Shown here in pieces: positions 27,701-36,378 of a stretch of DNA of 64,000 nt (the stretch's first letter is position 1; each line of letters starts with the position of its first letter). The position numbers were made by a program, and so were the translations under genes. This DNA comes from Planctomycetota bacterium (lineage in GTDB: Bacteria > Planctomycetota > JAJSAM01 > JAJVHW01), in assembly GCA_024280885.1 (NCBI GenBank), contig JAJRPF010000049.1, positions 62,001 through 126,000 of the forward strand, read 5' to 3'. The notes beneath the pieces were generated by a model. It was not told the origin of the DNA. It did not search any database and worked only from the letters and a program-made list of their open reading frames with translations.

Positions 27701-28157
27701 GTCGAAGACTCCGCCAGCCGAGAAGAAGAAGCGGAAGGCCCGGAAAGCGGCGGACAAGAAGCCCGAGTCGGCGATGGCAGAAGCCGTCAGTCCTGATGCG
27801 GCTCCGGCTGACGTTGCACCGGCTGATGGGGCACAGGCGGATGGGGGTGCTCCGGCGGCATCTGCTGCTCCCGTCGCGGAAGCGATTGCGGTCGATGCGC
27901 CTGTCGTTGCTGACGCACAGGCCGAGGCCCCCGCACCAGCGGCGGCTGAGCTCGCTGAGACACCCGCTGAGGTGGTGGCTTCCGACGCCCCGGCCGAGGC
28001 CGCCGCACCTGCGGCGACCGAGCCCACGGAGACGTCCTCAGCGGAACCCGCCGAGACATCGGCGGAGACTCCGGCAGAGACACCCGCAGAGACACCCGCA
28101 GAGACACCCGCAGTGGTGGAACCCGACGCCGACGCGGAACGTCCTACCGCTGGGTAG
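24720..28157 (+). CDS. Tex-like S1 RNA-binding protein with long Ala/Glu-rich insertion and tail
   Basis: 1145 residues, well above the usual 720-780 of Tex. The order is: short helical N-terminus; an Ala/Glu/Val/Pro-rich insertion (about 125-335); a YqgF/RNase-H-like region ('PIVAVAPGSTGTARLLIIDADG', 'KLVAVPASGRYQALREWV'); a helix-hairpin-helix ('VNRASVELLASVPGLDAAAAAAIVAKRD.AGPFPSL'); an S1 domain ('EEGMELDGVIASLAKFGAFVDVGIHQQGLVHVSELS'); a Gly/Arg-rich RGG-type stretch; and a second Ala/Glu/Pro-rich tail. Tex family members bind nucleic acid and affect transcription and toxin expression. GTG 24720 is chosen because GAGG lies 7 bp before it and the earlier frame is not conserved-looking. 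It is 32 bp upstream of selenoprotein 2, same strand. Confidence 0.8.
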   Translation: MNDALLSALNKRFPAHAHAIPALLPALESGEPAAFVLRYRRDLLGDLDDAAFRRIRSGYREERELQKRRGATGRALHEAEGAAPSLVRRVEQTRDFVLLEDLIRPIRESRRGSAKRSEDPMTPVAHWVLSGASEAPVLPPKPESPSPAESSADAEAPAEGVAVAPDADATDAPAARAAPDEAVATEAADPSEQAGETVSAEEAGVAVDAVAAEEAVVAEEVGSAEAPAAVAAPVVADESAAAEPAVQDESAAVAEPVVADDSSSVDATAVVDAPAVTEEPVAVAEAPAPEAVEETAEEAAEEAAEKPAAAEAPATTDEPATTAPATTGPVTLAEVLAPFCGADGAHPTVQDQTERLCHLVSDLIGADAIARQTVRNLVRRKGLLKTSGSPGREVKPQYAPAIGISEPIGKVKPRTLLLVRRGQKAGAVHAHVQLEDADLKGLIEGALGVPAEHPHADLMRAATLDALARVLLPAASVEVINERKRVAERALIPTFTDTLRERLMASPAGQTPIVAVAPGSTGTARLLIIDADGRPGRTEAVHPLPPRNEGEEAAKVLFELLTESGAKLVAVPASGRYQALREWVIATLDASPETGAVCALVHEAAATALAGSAVGKAECPELPASARTALSLGRYVQDPMAEIARYDLTRLVLGQNQRDVDQGELRRALEETLEECVGHVGVDVNRASVELLASVPGLDAAAAAAIVAKRDAAGPFPSLVGLREAEGLSDECWQRASGFLRIRGGESALDATQAHPTGAAIATAACERLGRSISELQGAFADLKALDPVELAGETHKPEDVISVLKALAYGAADPRGVFVPPVSNPGVRRLRDVEEGMELDGVIASLAKFGAFVDVGIHQQGLVHVSELSHTFIEEPAQAASVGERVRVKVLGVDAAKRRLSLSVKALLAPPPRVESDGGRGPGGPGGRYGGGGGGGGGRGRGGPGGPGGRGGRGGGGGRRSNVPTPRDIPRESDPFFLQLEALRAQLGMEPTKSKTPPAEKKKRKARKAADKKPESAMAEAVSPDAAPADVAPADGAQADGGAPAASAAPVAEAIAVDAPVVADAQAEAPAPAAAELAETPAEVVASDAPAEAAAPAATEPTETSSAEPAETSAETPAETPAETPAETPAVVEPDADAERPTAG

Positions 28158-28189
28158 CGCTGGGCGCATCCACCGGAGAACCGACCACG

Positions 28190-29104
28190 ATGACGAGCAC
28201 GAGAACGCGGATGGTCACGGCGCTGGCCGTCCTCGGCGTCAGCCTGGCATTGTGGCTCCCCGCGGCGGTTCCTTGCTGTCGCGCTGCCGCGCAGACCACC
28301 GACGTGGAACTCGCGCCCGAGATCGAGATTCACGATTGGATCAATGGCGACGGTCGCACGACGCTCGCTGATTTTCGCGGTGAGGTGGTCCTGCTCGAGT
28401 TTTGGAACTCGCATTGAGGACCATCGCGTGGAGCGGTGGGTCACCTCTCGAGACTGCAAGATAAGTACCGCGCCAAGGGCTTCGTCGTCATTGGTATCAC
28501 CGGCGAAGACCGCGCCACGAACCTGCGCTACATGCTGCACAACGATCCTGCGTTCACGTATCGAGTTGCGCTCGGATCCGCGCCGGGCTACGAGACACCG
28601 GAGTTTCCGTGGAGCGTGTTGATCGCGCCCGACGGGAGCGTCGCTTGGCAGGGCAGCCCAGCGCGCATGAGTGTGAAGAAGAACCTGAAGCCGCTGCTGG
28701 CTCAGGTCCGGAAACCCACTGCGGCCGAGCGCGACGCGCGCGCCGCGAAGATGCTGGCCTTCGCCAACGCCTTCTTGGCCGACCACTTCTTCGTGCGCGC
28801 GGAGTCCGCATTCCAAGCACTCATCACGACGTACCCGGCCTCGGAAGCGGCGACAACGGCGAAGGCGCGGATGAAGTCGCTCCTGGTCGTGGACGGTGCG
28901 CGTGTCGAATACGACGCGCAGAACGCGATCGTGAAGCTCGTCGGAGGCGTCGAGGCTCCGAACCCGACCAGCAAGCGCGTCAAGAACCCCGAGCGCGACG
29001 CAGCGAAGCTCAAGAAACTGGCGCAGCAGTACGCCGAGTCCGCCCCGCGGGCCGCGCGCTTGGCCCTCGAGTGGGCCGACATCTACAGCGAAGTCTGGAA
29101 GTAG
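28190..29104 (+). CDS. probable selenoprotein: exported TlpA/ResA-like thioredoxin with U-G-P-S site (in-frame TGA at 28415-28417)
   Basis: The frame is open from ATG 28190 to TAG 29104 except for one TGA as codon 76. Residues 1-34 are a signal peptide. The fold reads 'TTLADFRGEVVLLEFWNSH-U-GPSRG', then 'LSRLQDKYRAKGFVVIGITGED' and 'EFPWSVLIAPDGSVAWQG' with the cis-Pro. This is the TlpA/AhpC-TSA pattern, whose active site is normally W-C-x-P-C; TGA replaces the first Cys and Ser the second. A C-terminal helical extension (about 185-304) follows. I infer selenocysteine insertion, helped by a SECIS-like hairpin at 28431-28449. The U..S form suggests a peroxidase- or glutathione-dependent-type reaction rather than a dithiol reductase. 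Probably co-transcribed with the Tex-like gene. Confidence 0.82.
28431..28449 (+). promoter_or_regulatory. candidate bacterial SECIS hairpin for the TGA at 28415
   Basis: GAGCGGTG (28431-28438) pairs with CACCTCTC (28442-28449) at 7 of 8 positions, one C-U mismatch, closing the triloop GGU. The loop starts 21 nt after the TGA. The GGU apical loop is the feature SelB reads in known bacterial SECIS elements. A competing 7-bp hairpin (28421-28427 with 28433-28439, loop GUGGA) lies closer to the TGA; the one listed has the better spacing. Confidence 0.68.
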
Positions 29105-29312
29105 CCCTCCCGCCGCAGATGAAGCACCGAGGGGTTCTCCTGACTTCCCTCGGAGTCCCGACGCAGCCGCTCGGTGCCCGGTGCGTGGCGGACCGACGAG
29201 CTCTCTTGATCGACCCCGGAATTCCGCCCCTCACCGGGCACCATCCCCCCATAGCGACGCCACTCTCGATCCAACTCCCCTAATCCGCGCACGTGTGCGT
29301 AATGTGGAGTCC
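29105..29312. other. intergenic region, possibly decayed repeat
   Basis: No gene seen. A stretch at about 29110-29255 contains CGGTGCCCGGTGCGTGGCGG and ACCGGGCACCATCC, loosely like ACCATCCAAG and flanking sequence of the 238-bp repeat at 19743. Relationship is weak. Confidence 0.3.
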
Positions 29313-30731
29313 GTGAAGCTCGCCCACGGTGTTCTGCTCGTCACTCTCGCGACTCTCGTCACCGCATCATGCGCCGACGAGAGTGCGCCCGTCGGGGACG
29401 CGACGAGTTGGCGCTCCCAGGCAACCGATCCGAACGGCGCAGCGGGCACGGCAAGCGCTGACGAGGCGGACCGTCCGCCTCGCGGGCCGACGCGCTCCGA
29501 GCGGCCCCGGATCGACCGACGGGCGAAGCTCGACCTGACGTCCTTGCCGGATGGCGTGACAGCCGAGATCGACGGCTATCCGGTGACGGGAATGCTGGTC
29601 GTCGAGGTCGGCCCGGTCGATCTCGCGTTCCACCATGGCGGCCGTCTCCTGCGCCGCGTGGATCTCGTCGCTCGCGCCGGCGAGACGACGACGCCCGATC
29701 TGGATTGGATGCCGGAGGCGATCGCCGCGCTGCGCCGCCATACGCGGCTCCATGGAGGGGTCGGGGTCATCGACGTCGGTCTCGCGTGGCTCGTGGATCA
29801 TCGCGAGAGCGATGGCTCCTGGCGCGCGGATACGTTCGCACGACATTGCCCCGAAGGGACGTCGTGCGGCGACGGCACGGAGCGCATCTCCCCGATCGAG
29901 ACGACCGGCCTGGCGCTTCTCACGCTGCTGGGGAGTGGCGAGACGCATCGTATCGGCCAGTACCGTTCATCGGTCCGCACGGCGCTCGACTTCCTGATCG
30001 GAGCCCAGCGCGACGACGGCCTGCTCGCGACCCCGCAGCGCCTCGACGGCACGCGGGCTCACGCGATCGGGACTCTGGCACTGACGGAGGCCCACGCGCT
30101 CTCGGGTAGCCCGCGCTTTCGGAGATCCGCGCAAGCGGCCCTCAACGCACTCATCGCGCTGCGGCGTCCCGGGAGCGGCTGGACGCCAGGGCCCGACTCG
30201 CGACGCCCGGACGCCGAGACTTCGGCGTGGGCGGCGTTCGCCATCGCGTCCGCGGCGGAGGGCGATCTCGATCTCCCGCCGGGACTGCGCGACGAGTTGC
30301 AGTCCGATCTGCAACTCTTCGGCGATCCCGGCTCCGCAACCCTCTCGCTGCGCCTCTCGGGCATGCTGACGCTCGCCCGGATCGAACTCGGCGCGCCCGA
30401 CACCGATCCCGCGGTCGCCTCCGGCCTCGAACGCATTCTGGCCTCGCCACCCTCGGCCGACGCCCCGATCGATCCGATGGCCGTGTTCTTCGGCGCCACC
30501 GTCGTGTTCCGCGTCGGCGGGAAGGGCGCGTGGAAGAAGTGGTCACGCAACCTGAAGGGCCTCGTCGTCAGCCCCGGCTTCGACGATCGCTCACTGCTCA
30601 AGCACCATCCAGCGCCGGAGACCGCCCCGGACGCGATCGCACTCGGGCGGCTGCGCGCGACGCTCTATCGCAAGCTAGTGGGCGTGGTCTACTACCGCTA
30701 CGGACGCGTCTTCGGCGCCGCCCCGCGCTGA
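29313..30731 (+). CDS. lipoprotein with alpha/alpha-toroid (prenyltransferase/squalene-oxidase-like) repeats
   Basis: The 472-residue product begins VKLAHGVLLVTLATLVTASC, a lipoprotein signal ending T-A-S-C. After a linker and a small beta segment (about 70-135), residues 150-400 show helical-pair repeats of terpenoid-cyclase/prenyltransferase type: 'GLAWLVDHRESDGSW', 'IETTGLALLTLLGSG', 'ALDFLIGAQRDDGLL', 'ALNALIALRRPGSGW', 'DAETSAWAAFAIASA'. Similar Q/W-G-rich toroids occur in bacterial alpha-2-macroglobulin thioester domains and exported planctomycete proteins. No DxDD or catalytic metal site is seen, so cyclase activity is not claimed. GTG 29313 is used because it begins the signal sequence; a GTG at 29304 is possible. 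Confidence 0.75.
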   Translation: MKLAHGVLLVTLATLVTASCADESAPVGDATSWRSQATDPNGAAGTASADEADRPPRGPTRSERPRIDRRAKLDLTSLPDGVTAEIDGYPVTGMLVVEVGPVDLAFHHGGRLLRRVDLVARAGETTTPDLDWMPEAIAALRRHTRLHGGVGVIDVGLAWLVDHRESDGSWRADTFARHCPEGTSCGDGTERISPIETTGLALLTLLGSGETHRIGQYRSSVRTALDFLIGAQRDDGLLATPQRLDGTRAHAIGTLALTEAHALSGSPRFRRSAQAALNALIALRRPGSGWTPGPDSRRPDAETSAWAAFAIASAAEGDLDLPPGLRDELQSDLQLFGDPGSATLSLRLSGMLTLARIELGAPDTDPAVASGLERILASPPSADAPIDPMAVFFGATVVFRVGGKGAWKKWSRNLKGLVVSPGFDDRSLLKHHPAPETAPDAIALGRLRATLYRKLVGVVYYRYGRVFGAAPR

Positions 30732-30848
30732 TCCCCGCCGAGCGACCCCGGATAGCGTCTTCGGCCCCGAGGCCGATGCGTTAGAAGGGGACACTCGCGC
30801 GGCGCTTCGAGCCGCCAAATCCGGCACACGACCTCCACGGAGATCCCG

Positions 30849-32762
30849 ATGCAGCGCCGCACCTTTGCACGATTGGTCCTCCCGGTCCTCTTGACCGCAC
30901 TCGCCCTCACCGGCCCCGGATGTGGCGGTGGCGGTGACGGAAAGGCTGCTGACGAAGCGGCGGCGTTCAGCTACGACTTCCCGCCGGATGTGCCGTTCGA
31001 CCCTGCCGAGTGGACGACCGCGACGGACTATCCGGCGATCGGAGACCCGCGCTCGGTGAAGGATGACGGCTCGCGTCCGTTCATCTCGCCTTGGCTGACA
31101 TTCCCGCCGACACTCCGGACCGACGGGCCGAACTCCAATCTGTCCACGACGCGCAACCTGCATGCGTTGATGTTCGAGACGCTGGTGCAACTCCACCCGG
31201 AGACCGAGGAGTTCATTCCCTGCCTCGCTTCGCACTGGAAGATCGAGGACAACCCCGACGGCGAGACGCAGACGCTGACGTTCCGCATCGATGAGCGCGC
31301 CCGTTGGGCGAACGGCGAGCCCGTCACCGCCGCCGACGTGTACTACTCCTACTGGCATCGTATCCAGGAGGACCGCAAGGATCCCTCGAACGTCATGACG
31401 TTCAGCGAGGGCTACGAGATGCCGGTCGTTGTCGATCGCCAGACCATCACGGTCAAGACGAAGAAGACCAACTGGCGCCTCTTCCTCTACTTCAGCGGCA
31501 TGCCGATCTACCCGGCCGCGGAGTGCAGCATCCCCGGCGAGGAGTTCCTCACGAAGTACAACTGGAAGTTCATGGTGGGGTCGGGGCCGTACGAACTCGC
31601 CGCCGACTCCGATCTGAAGAAGGGCGAGTCAATCACTCTGACGCGGCGCGACGACTGGTGGGCCGAGAACGAGACGTGGGCCAAGAATACGTACAACTTC
31701 CGGCGTCTGCGCTACGTCGTGATCCGCGACAGCGAACTCACGTACGAGAAATTCAAGGTGGGCGAACTCGACTGGTATCGCGTGACGCGTGCCCAGCGGT
31801 GGGTCGAGGAGATCCCGCAGGAGAAGGATGTCCAGCGGGGCGTGATCCAGAAGCGCAAGATCTACAATCAGTCGCCGCTCGGGTACGGCGGCTTCGCGTT
31901 CAACATGCGCAAGCCGCCCTTCGACGACCGTCGCGTGCGTCTCGCATTCGCGCACCTCTTCAACCGTGAGCGCTTGATCGAGAAGCTCTTCTTCGACCAG
32001 TACGTGCCCATCAACTCGATGTTTCCCGGGCGCGACTGGGGCAACGGCGACAAGAACGAACTCATCGAATTCGATGCGGACCGCGCGCTGGAGTTGCTCG
32101 CCGAGGCTGGCTTCAAGGAGCGCGACGACGCCGGGTATCTGGTGGGGCCGGATGGCAAGCGATTGAAGATCACGTTCGCATTCGGCAATCAGAGCTTCGA
32201 GCGGATCTGGCTCGTTGTGAAGGAGGACTACGAAGCGGCGGGCATCGAATTCGAGCTGAAGCTCCTCGATGCTTCCACGCTGATGAAGCTCATCACCGAC
32301 CGCCAGTTCTCGATGCACTTCCAGACTTGGGGTGCGCTGCTCTTCCCGAACCCGGAGACCGCCTTGCGCTCCGACCTCGCCGACAAGACGGCGAATAACA
32401 ACATCCCCGGGTTCAAGAACGCCGAAGTGGACGCGCTTCTCGAACGCTACAACAAGGTCTTCGATCGCAAGGAGCAGAAGCAGATCACGCGCGAGATCGA
32501 CCGGCTCTTCTGCGCCGAGATCCCGTACGCGTTCGGCTGGACGGCGGACTATGCCCGCATTCTCTACTGGAACCGATTCGGACATCCGGACACGTATCTG
32601 ACGCGTATCGAGCAGTATCCCGACAACTCGATGATCCTGCTGTGGTGGTATGACGCGGCGCGCGAGACCGCGCTGCAAGAGGCGCTCGAGTCGGGCGGAG
32701 AGATGCCGCAATACGATGGCGACGGTGAAGAGCGCATCGTGAAGCCCTGGGCCGGTAAGTAG
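30849..32762 (+). CDS. peptide ABC transporter substrate-binding lipoprotein (YejA/OppA type)
   Basis: The 637-residue protein has a signal ending in Gly-Pro-Gly-Cys near residue 25 and the SBP_bac_5 fold: 'LSTTRNLHALMFETLVQLHPETEEFIPCLASHW', 'RWANGEPVTAADVYYSY', 'GFAFNMRKPPFDDRRVRLAFAHLFNRERLIEKL' and a C-terminal 'PNPETALRSDLADKTANNN'. The 'FNxRxPPFDDxRVR' signature is typical of the YejA branch, which takes up oligopeptides such as microcin C. GGAG lies 6 bp before the ATG. It is the first gene of a five-gene operon (binding protein, two permeases, two ATPases) with gaps of 43 bp or less and two GTGA overlaps. Confidence 0.93.
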   Translation: MQRRTFARLVLPVLLTALALTGPGCGGGGDGKAADEAAAFSYDFPPDVPFDPAEWTTATDYPAIGDPRSVKDDGSRPFISPWLTFPPTLRTDGPNSNLSTTRNLHALMFETLVQLHPETEEFIPCLASHWKIEDNPDGETQTLTFRIDERARWANGEPVTAADVYYSYWHRIQEDRKDPSNVMTFSEGYEMPVVVDRQTITVKTKKTNWRLFLYFSGMPIYPAAECSIPGEEFLTKYNWKFMVGSGPYELAADSDLKKGESITLTRRDDWWAENETWAKNTYNFRRLRYVVIRDSELTYEKFKVGELDWYRVTRAQRWVEEIPQEKDVQRGVIQKRKIYNQSPLGYGGFAFNMRKPPFDDRRVRLAFAHLFNRERLIEKLFFDQYVPINSMFPGRDWGNGDKNELIEFDADRALELLAEAGFKERDDAGYLVGPDGKRLKITFAFGNQSFERIWLVVKEDYEAAGIEFELKLLDASTLMKLITDRQFSMHFQTWGALLFPNPETALRSDLADKTANNNIPGFKNAEVDALLERYNKVFDRKEQKQITREIDRLFCAEIPYAFGWTADYARILYWNRFGHPDTYLTRIEQYPDNSMILLWWYDAARETALQEALESGGEMPQYDGDGEERIVKPWAGK

Positions 32763-32805
32763 GGGCGCCCTTGCCGATGTCGCGTTCGCGCAGGAGTGAC
32801 CGCTG

Positions 32806-33909
32806 ATGCACGGGATGACGAGCTACTTCATCCGGCGCATCCTGCTGGTCCCGGTCACGTTCATCTGCATCACGTTCCTCGTCTACGCCGTGATCCGGCA
32901 GGCACCGGGGGGCCCGATCGAGCAGGCGAAACTGCAGATGCAGGCCGCCGCGTCGGAGGGCGGCGGCGGTGGTGGTGGCGGCATGGGCGACACGGGGTCG
33001 CTTGAGTTGCCGCAGGACGCCATCGACGAATTGAAGAAGTACTACAAGCTCGATAAGCCCACGCCCATCGGCTACCTCATTTGGCTCGGCCTCTGGCCCG
33101 ACGACACGAACCACGACAAGTTCTCGGGGATCGTCCAGGGCAACTTCGGCATCTCGTACAGACACTCAGATCCTGTGCTTTCGACGATCGTCTCGAAGTT
33201 CCCGATCTCGATCTACTTCGGTCTCATCGCGTACTTCGCGAGCTGGTTGATCTGCGTGCCGTTGGGCATCCAGAAGGCTCTACGTCATCGATCCCATTTC
33301 GACACCGGCACGTCGCTCGTTGTGTTCGTTGGGTACTCGATCCCCGGGTTCGTCGCCGCCCTCATCATGATGTTGCTCTTTGCGACGTCGCTGATTGGCC
33401 CGGCCTGGGAGATCTTCCCGCTCGGCGGTTTTCGTTCGGACAACTGGGATGACATGTGGGCGCAGGGCGAGATCTGGTGGTGCGTGAAGGATCAGGTCGA
33501 GCACACCGTCATTCCGGTGATCGCGTACGTGATGGGCTCGTTCGCGACCATGACGATCCTGATGAAGAACTCGCTACTCGACAATCTGGGGAGCGACTAC
33601 GTTCGGACGGCGTTCGCGAAGGGACTGCCGGAGCGCCGCGTGGTCTTCATTCACGCGCTGCGCAACTCGATGATCCCGCTCTGCGTCAACATCGGCCAGG
33701 CGATCGGCTTGATCCTCGCGGGCTCGTTCCTCATCGAGAAAACGTGCAATATTCCCGGCATGGGGTTGCTGGGTTTCGACTCGCTCATCGGCCGCGACTA
33801 TCCCGTCATCATGGGCATCCTGGTCTTCGGTGTGGTGATCCGCCTGACCGGAAACATTATCTCGGACATGATCCTGGCCGTGGTCGATCCACGCGTCCGG
33901 TTCCGGTAG
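32806..33909 (+). CDS. peptide ABC transporter permease (YejB/OppB type)
   Basis: The 367-residue inner-membrane protein has N-terminal helix 'ILLVPVTFICITFLVYAVI' followed by the QAPGGP motif, a periplasmic Gly-rich loop, and the BPD_transp_1 core with the EAA-like cytoplasmic loop 'DYVRTAFAKGLPERRVVFIHALRNS' that docks on the ATPase. It ends '..SDMILAVVDPRVRF'. Length and the 'IPLGIQKA', 'FPLGGF' and 'NSLLD' landmarks match YejB rather than the shorter OppB. AGGAG precedes the ATG. It forms the translocation pore with the next gene. Confidence 0.93.
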   Translation: MHGMTSYFIRRILLVPVTFICITFLVYAVIRQAPGGPIEQAKLQMQAAASEGGGGGGGGMGDTGSLELPQDAIDELKKYYKLDKPTPIGYLIWLGLWPDDTNHDKFSGIVQGNFGISYRHSDPVLSTIVSKFPISIYFGLIAYFASWLICVPLGIQKALRHRSHFDTGTSLVVFVGYSIPGFVAALIMMLLFATSLIGPAWEIFPLGGFRSDNWDDMWAQGEIWWCVKDQVEHTVIPVIAYVMGSFATMTILMKNSLLDNLGSDYVRTAFAKGLPERRVVFIHALRNSMIPLCVNIGQAIGLILAGSFLIEKTCNIPGMGLLGFDSLIGRDYPVIMGILVFGVVIRLTGNIISDMILAVVDPRVRFR

Positions 33910-33923
33910 GGGGAGAGAGGCTC

Positions 33924-35318
33924 GTGTCGATCGTTCTATCGGTTCTCAAGCTTGCGGCGGTGCTCGTCGTGGGCTTCCTGTTCACGGCGAAGGTCATCCC
34001 GTGGGTCTACGTGAAGATCGCCCGTGCACTGGGCTTCCGGGCCCGGATGACCCCGATCACAGCGCGTCGCATCGCGCGCTTCAAACGCATCAAGCGCGGC
34101 TATTGGGCATTCATGGGCATCTCGACGCTCTTCGTCGTCTCGCTCTTCCTCGAGGTACTCGTCAACGGCCGCGCCATCGTCATCCACTTCGACGGGAAGA
34201 CGTCGTTCCCGGCCGTTGCCGAGCTTGCCGACAATGCAATCTTCTTCACGGACATCTCCTCGTTCCAGCGCCAGCGCGACTTCGGTCAGGGCGGGGAACG
34301 CGAGGTGGACTATCGCAAGTTCGCGCGCTGGAGTGATGACATCGAGGCGCTGCGCGCGGACGTGCAGACCAATCGGGAGAGCGCGGCGCAGTTGCGTTCC
34401 GACGTCGAGGCGCAGGCCCCCGCCGCAGACGCCGGCGCATTCGAGACGCGTAAGCACGCGCGGCGCGTGAAGAAGGCGGATTCCGCCGACGCGAAGGTGG
34501 AGTCGCTCGAGACGACTCTTCAGGTCTTCGAGCGCGGCGATGCGTGGATCGTCATGCCGCTCTATCCGTACGCACCGGGAGACTTGCGGCTCGACCTTTC
34601 GAAGAACCCTCCGAACGCGCCGTCGTCGGCCGACGGCGTGATCCTCGGAACCGACATGTCCGGTCGCGACATCGTGCCGCTCATGCTCTACGGGTTCCGC
34701 ATCTCGCTCGCGTTCGCGCTGCTCGTGGCGTCGTGCGGCTACTCGATCGGCGTCGTGGTCGGCGGCATGCAGGGCTATTTCGGCGGTTGGATTGACATCC
34801 TGTCGCAACGCTTCGTCGAGATCTGGGGCTCGATCCCCTTCCTCTTCACGATGATGATCCTGGCGTCGCTCGTCACGCCCACCTTCGGGATGCTCGTGAT
34901 CCTGCTCGTGGTCCTGCGCTCGTGGCTCGGCATCACGTACTTCGTGCGCGGCGAGTTCTATCGCGAGAAGTCGAAGGACTACGTGCAGGCCGCGATCGGC
35001 GCAGGCGTCTCCGACTGGAAGATCATCATCAAGCACATCCTGCCGAACTCGATCGTGCCGATCGTGACGTTTGCGCCCTTCGGCATCGTCGCGTACATCG
35101 GCTCGCTCGTGTCGCTCGACTATCTCGGTTTCGGATTGCCGTCCGGCACACCGTCATGGGGCGCGCTGTTGCGTCAGGGACTCGAGAACGTGAAGCATTA
35201 TCCCCACCTCGTGATCATCCCCACGTGCGCGCTCGCCTCCACGCTCTACGCAGTTGTGATGGTCGGTGAAGCCGTGCGTGAGGCGTTCGATCCCAAGGTC
35301 TTCTCGCGGTTGAGGTGA
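33924..35318 (+). CDS. peptide ABC transporter permease (YejE/OppC type) with long periplasmic insertion
   Basis: 464 residues, longer than ordinary OppC (about 300). Two N-terminal helices (about 4-24 and 61-83) are followed by a soluble segment (about 85-230) with a coiled-coil part ('DDIEALRADVQTNRESAAQLRSDVE'), then the permease core: 'GTDMSGRDIVPLMLYGFRISLAFALLVAS', 'IWGSIPFLFTMM', the EAA loop 'DYVQAAIGAGVSDWKIIIKHILPNS', and 'LVSLDYLGFGLPSGTPSWG'. YejE proteins share the insertion before the core. GTG 33924 is chosen because a purine-rich GGGGGAGAGAGG lies just upstream. The last bases overlap the next GTG. Confidence 0.92.
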   Translation: MSIVLSVLKLAAVLVVGFLFTAKVIPWVYVKIARALGFRARMTPITARRIARFKRIKRGYWAFMGISTLFVVSLFLEVLVNGRAIVIHFDGKTSFPAVAELADNAIFFTDISSFQRQRDFGQGGEREVDYRKFARWSDDIEALRADVQTNRESAAQLRSDVEAQAPAADAGAFETRKHARRVKKADSADAKVESLETTLQVFERGDAWIVMPLYPYAPGDLRLDLSKNPPNAPSSADGVILGTDMSGRDIVPLMLYGFRISLAFALLVASCGYSIGVVVGGMQGYFGGWIDILSQRFVEIWGSIPFLFTMMILASLVTPTFGMLVILLVVLRSWLGITYFVRGEFYREKSKDYVQAAIGAGVSDWKIIIKHILPNSIVPIVTFAPFGIVAYIGSLVSLDYLGFGLPSGTPSWGALLRQGLENVKHYPHLVIIPTCALASTLYAVVMVGEAVREAFDPKVFSRLR

Positions 35319-36378
35319 GCGCAGTGTCAGACGTATCTGAGACCGGCGCAGCGCAGGCCGGAGGGACCGACCGCAAGAAGCTGCTTGAGGTGAAGAATCT
35401 CCGCACTTACTTCGATGTCGAGGGCAAGACGGCGAAGGCCGTCGACGGCGTCTCGTTCCACGTCTTCGCGAACGAGGTGTTCGGGATCGTTGGCGAGTCG
35501 GGCAGCGGCAAGAGCGTCACGTCGCTCTCGATCATGCGCCTGATCCCCGACCCGCCCGGGCGCATCGAGGGCGGCGAGATCTGGTTCAACGGCACGAACC
35601 TCCTCGACATGTCGTATGCGGAGATGCGCAAGATCCGCGGCAACGAGATTTCGATGATCTTCCAGGAGCCGATGACCGCGTTGAACCCGGTGTTCACGAT
35701 CGGCTTCCAGTTGAAAGAAGCCATCCGCCACCACCGCAAGGGACTCACCAAGGCCGAGGTCACGGACCGCGCCGAAGAGATGCTCACGCTGGTCGGCATC
35801 CCCGATGCGCGGCGCCGACTCAAGAACTACCCGCACGAGTTCAGCGGCGGGATGCGCCAGCGCGCGATGATCGCGATGGCGCTCGCGCTTGAGCCGCGAC
35901 TCCTGATCGCGGACGAGCCGACGACTGCGCTCGACGTCACCATCCAAGCGCAGATCCTCGAGTTGATGCTTTCGGTGCGCGAGAAGACCGGCGACGCCTC
36001 CATCCTGCTCATCACTCACGACCTCGCCGTCGTCGCCGAGACGTGTGATCGCGTGGCTGTCATGTACGGCGGCAAGGTGCAGGAGATCAGCGACGTCAAA
36101 CGGCTCTTCGCCGAGCCGCTGCACCCCTACACGCAGGGATTGCTCACGTCACTTCCCCGTCCCGACAAGGAGCGGCGGAAGCGCCTGCAAACCATCCCCG
36201 GGATCGTGCCGTCGATCATGAACATGCCGCCTGGTTGCAAGTTTGCTGAACGCTGTCCGCTGCGCGAGTCCCGCTGCGACACGATCGAGCCGGAGTTGGT
36301 CGAGGTGCGGCCGGATCGCTTCGCGCGCTGTCATCTGGTCGAGCCAGAAGGTGTCGCGGACGCGCAGGAGGCGCAGGC

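Noticed and set aside
18987-28417. Reading the two in-frame TGA codons as genome-wide TGA reassignment (Trp or Gly code)
   Set aside because: Many clear genes here end in TGA at the expected family C-terminus (rpoD, mobB-type genes, the permeases), so TGA is a normal stop. Only the two redox-site positions need recoding.
28421-28439. Alternative 7-bp hairpin with GUGGA loop after TGA 28415
   Set aside because: Its loop is only 10 nt from the TGA, closer than known bacterial SECIS loops; the overlapping GGU hairpin has better spacing. It may still compete in folding.
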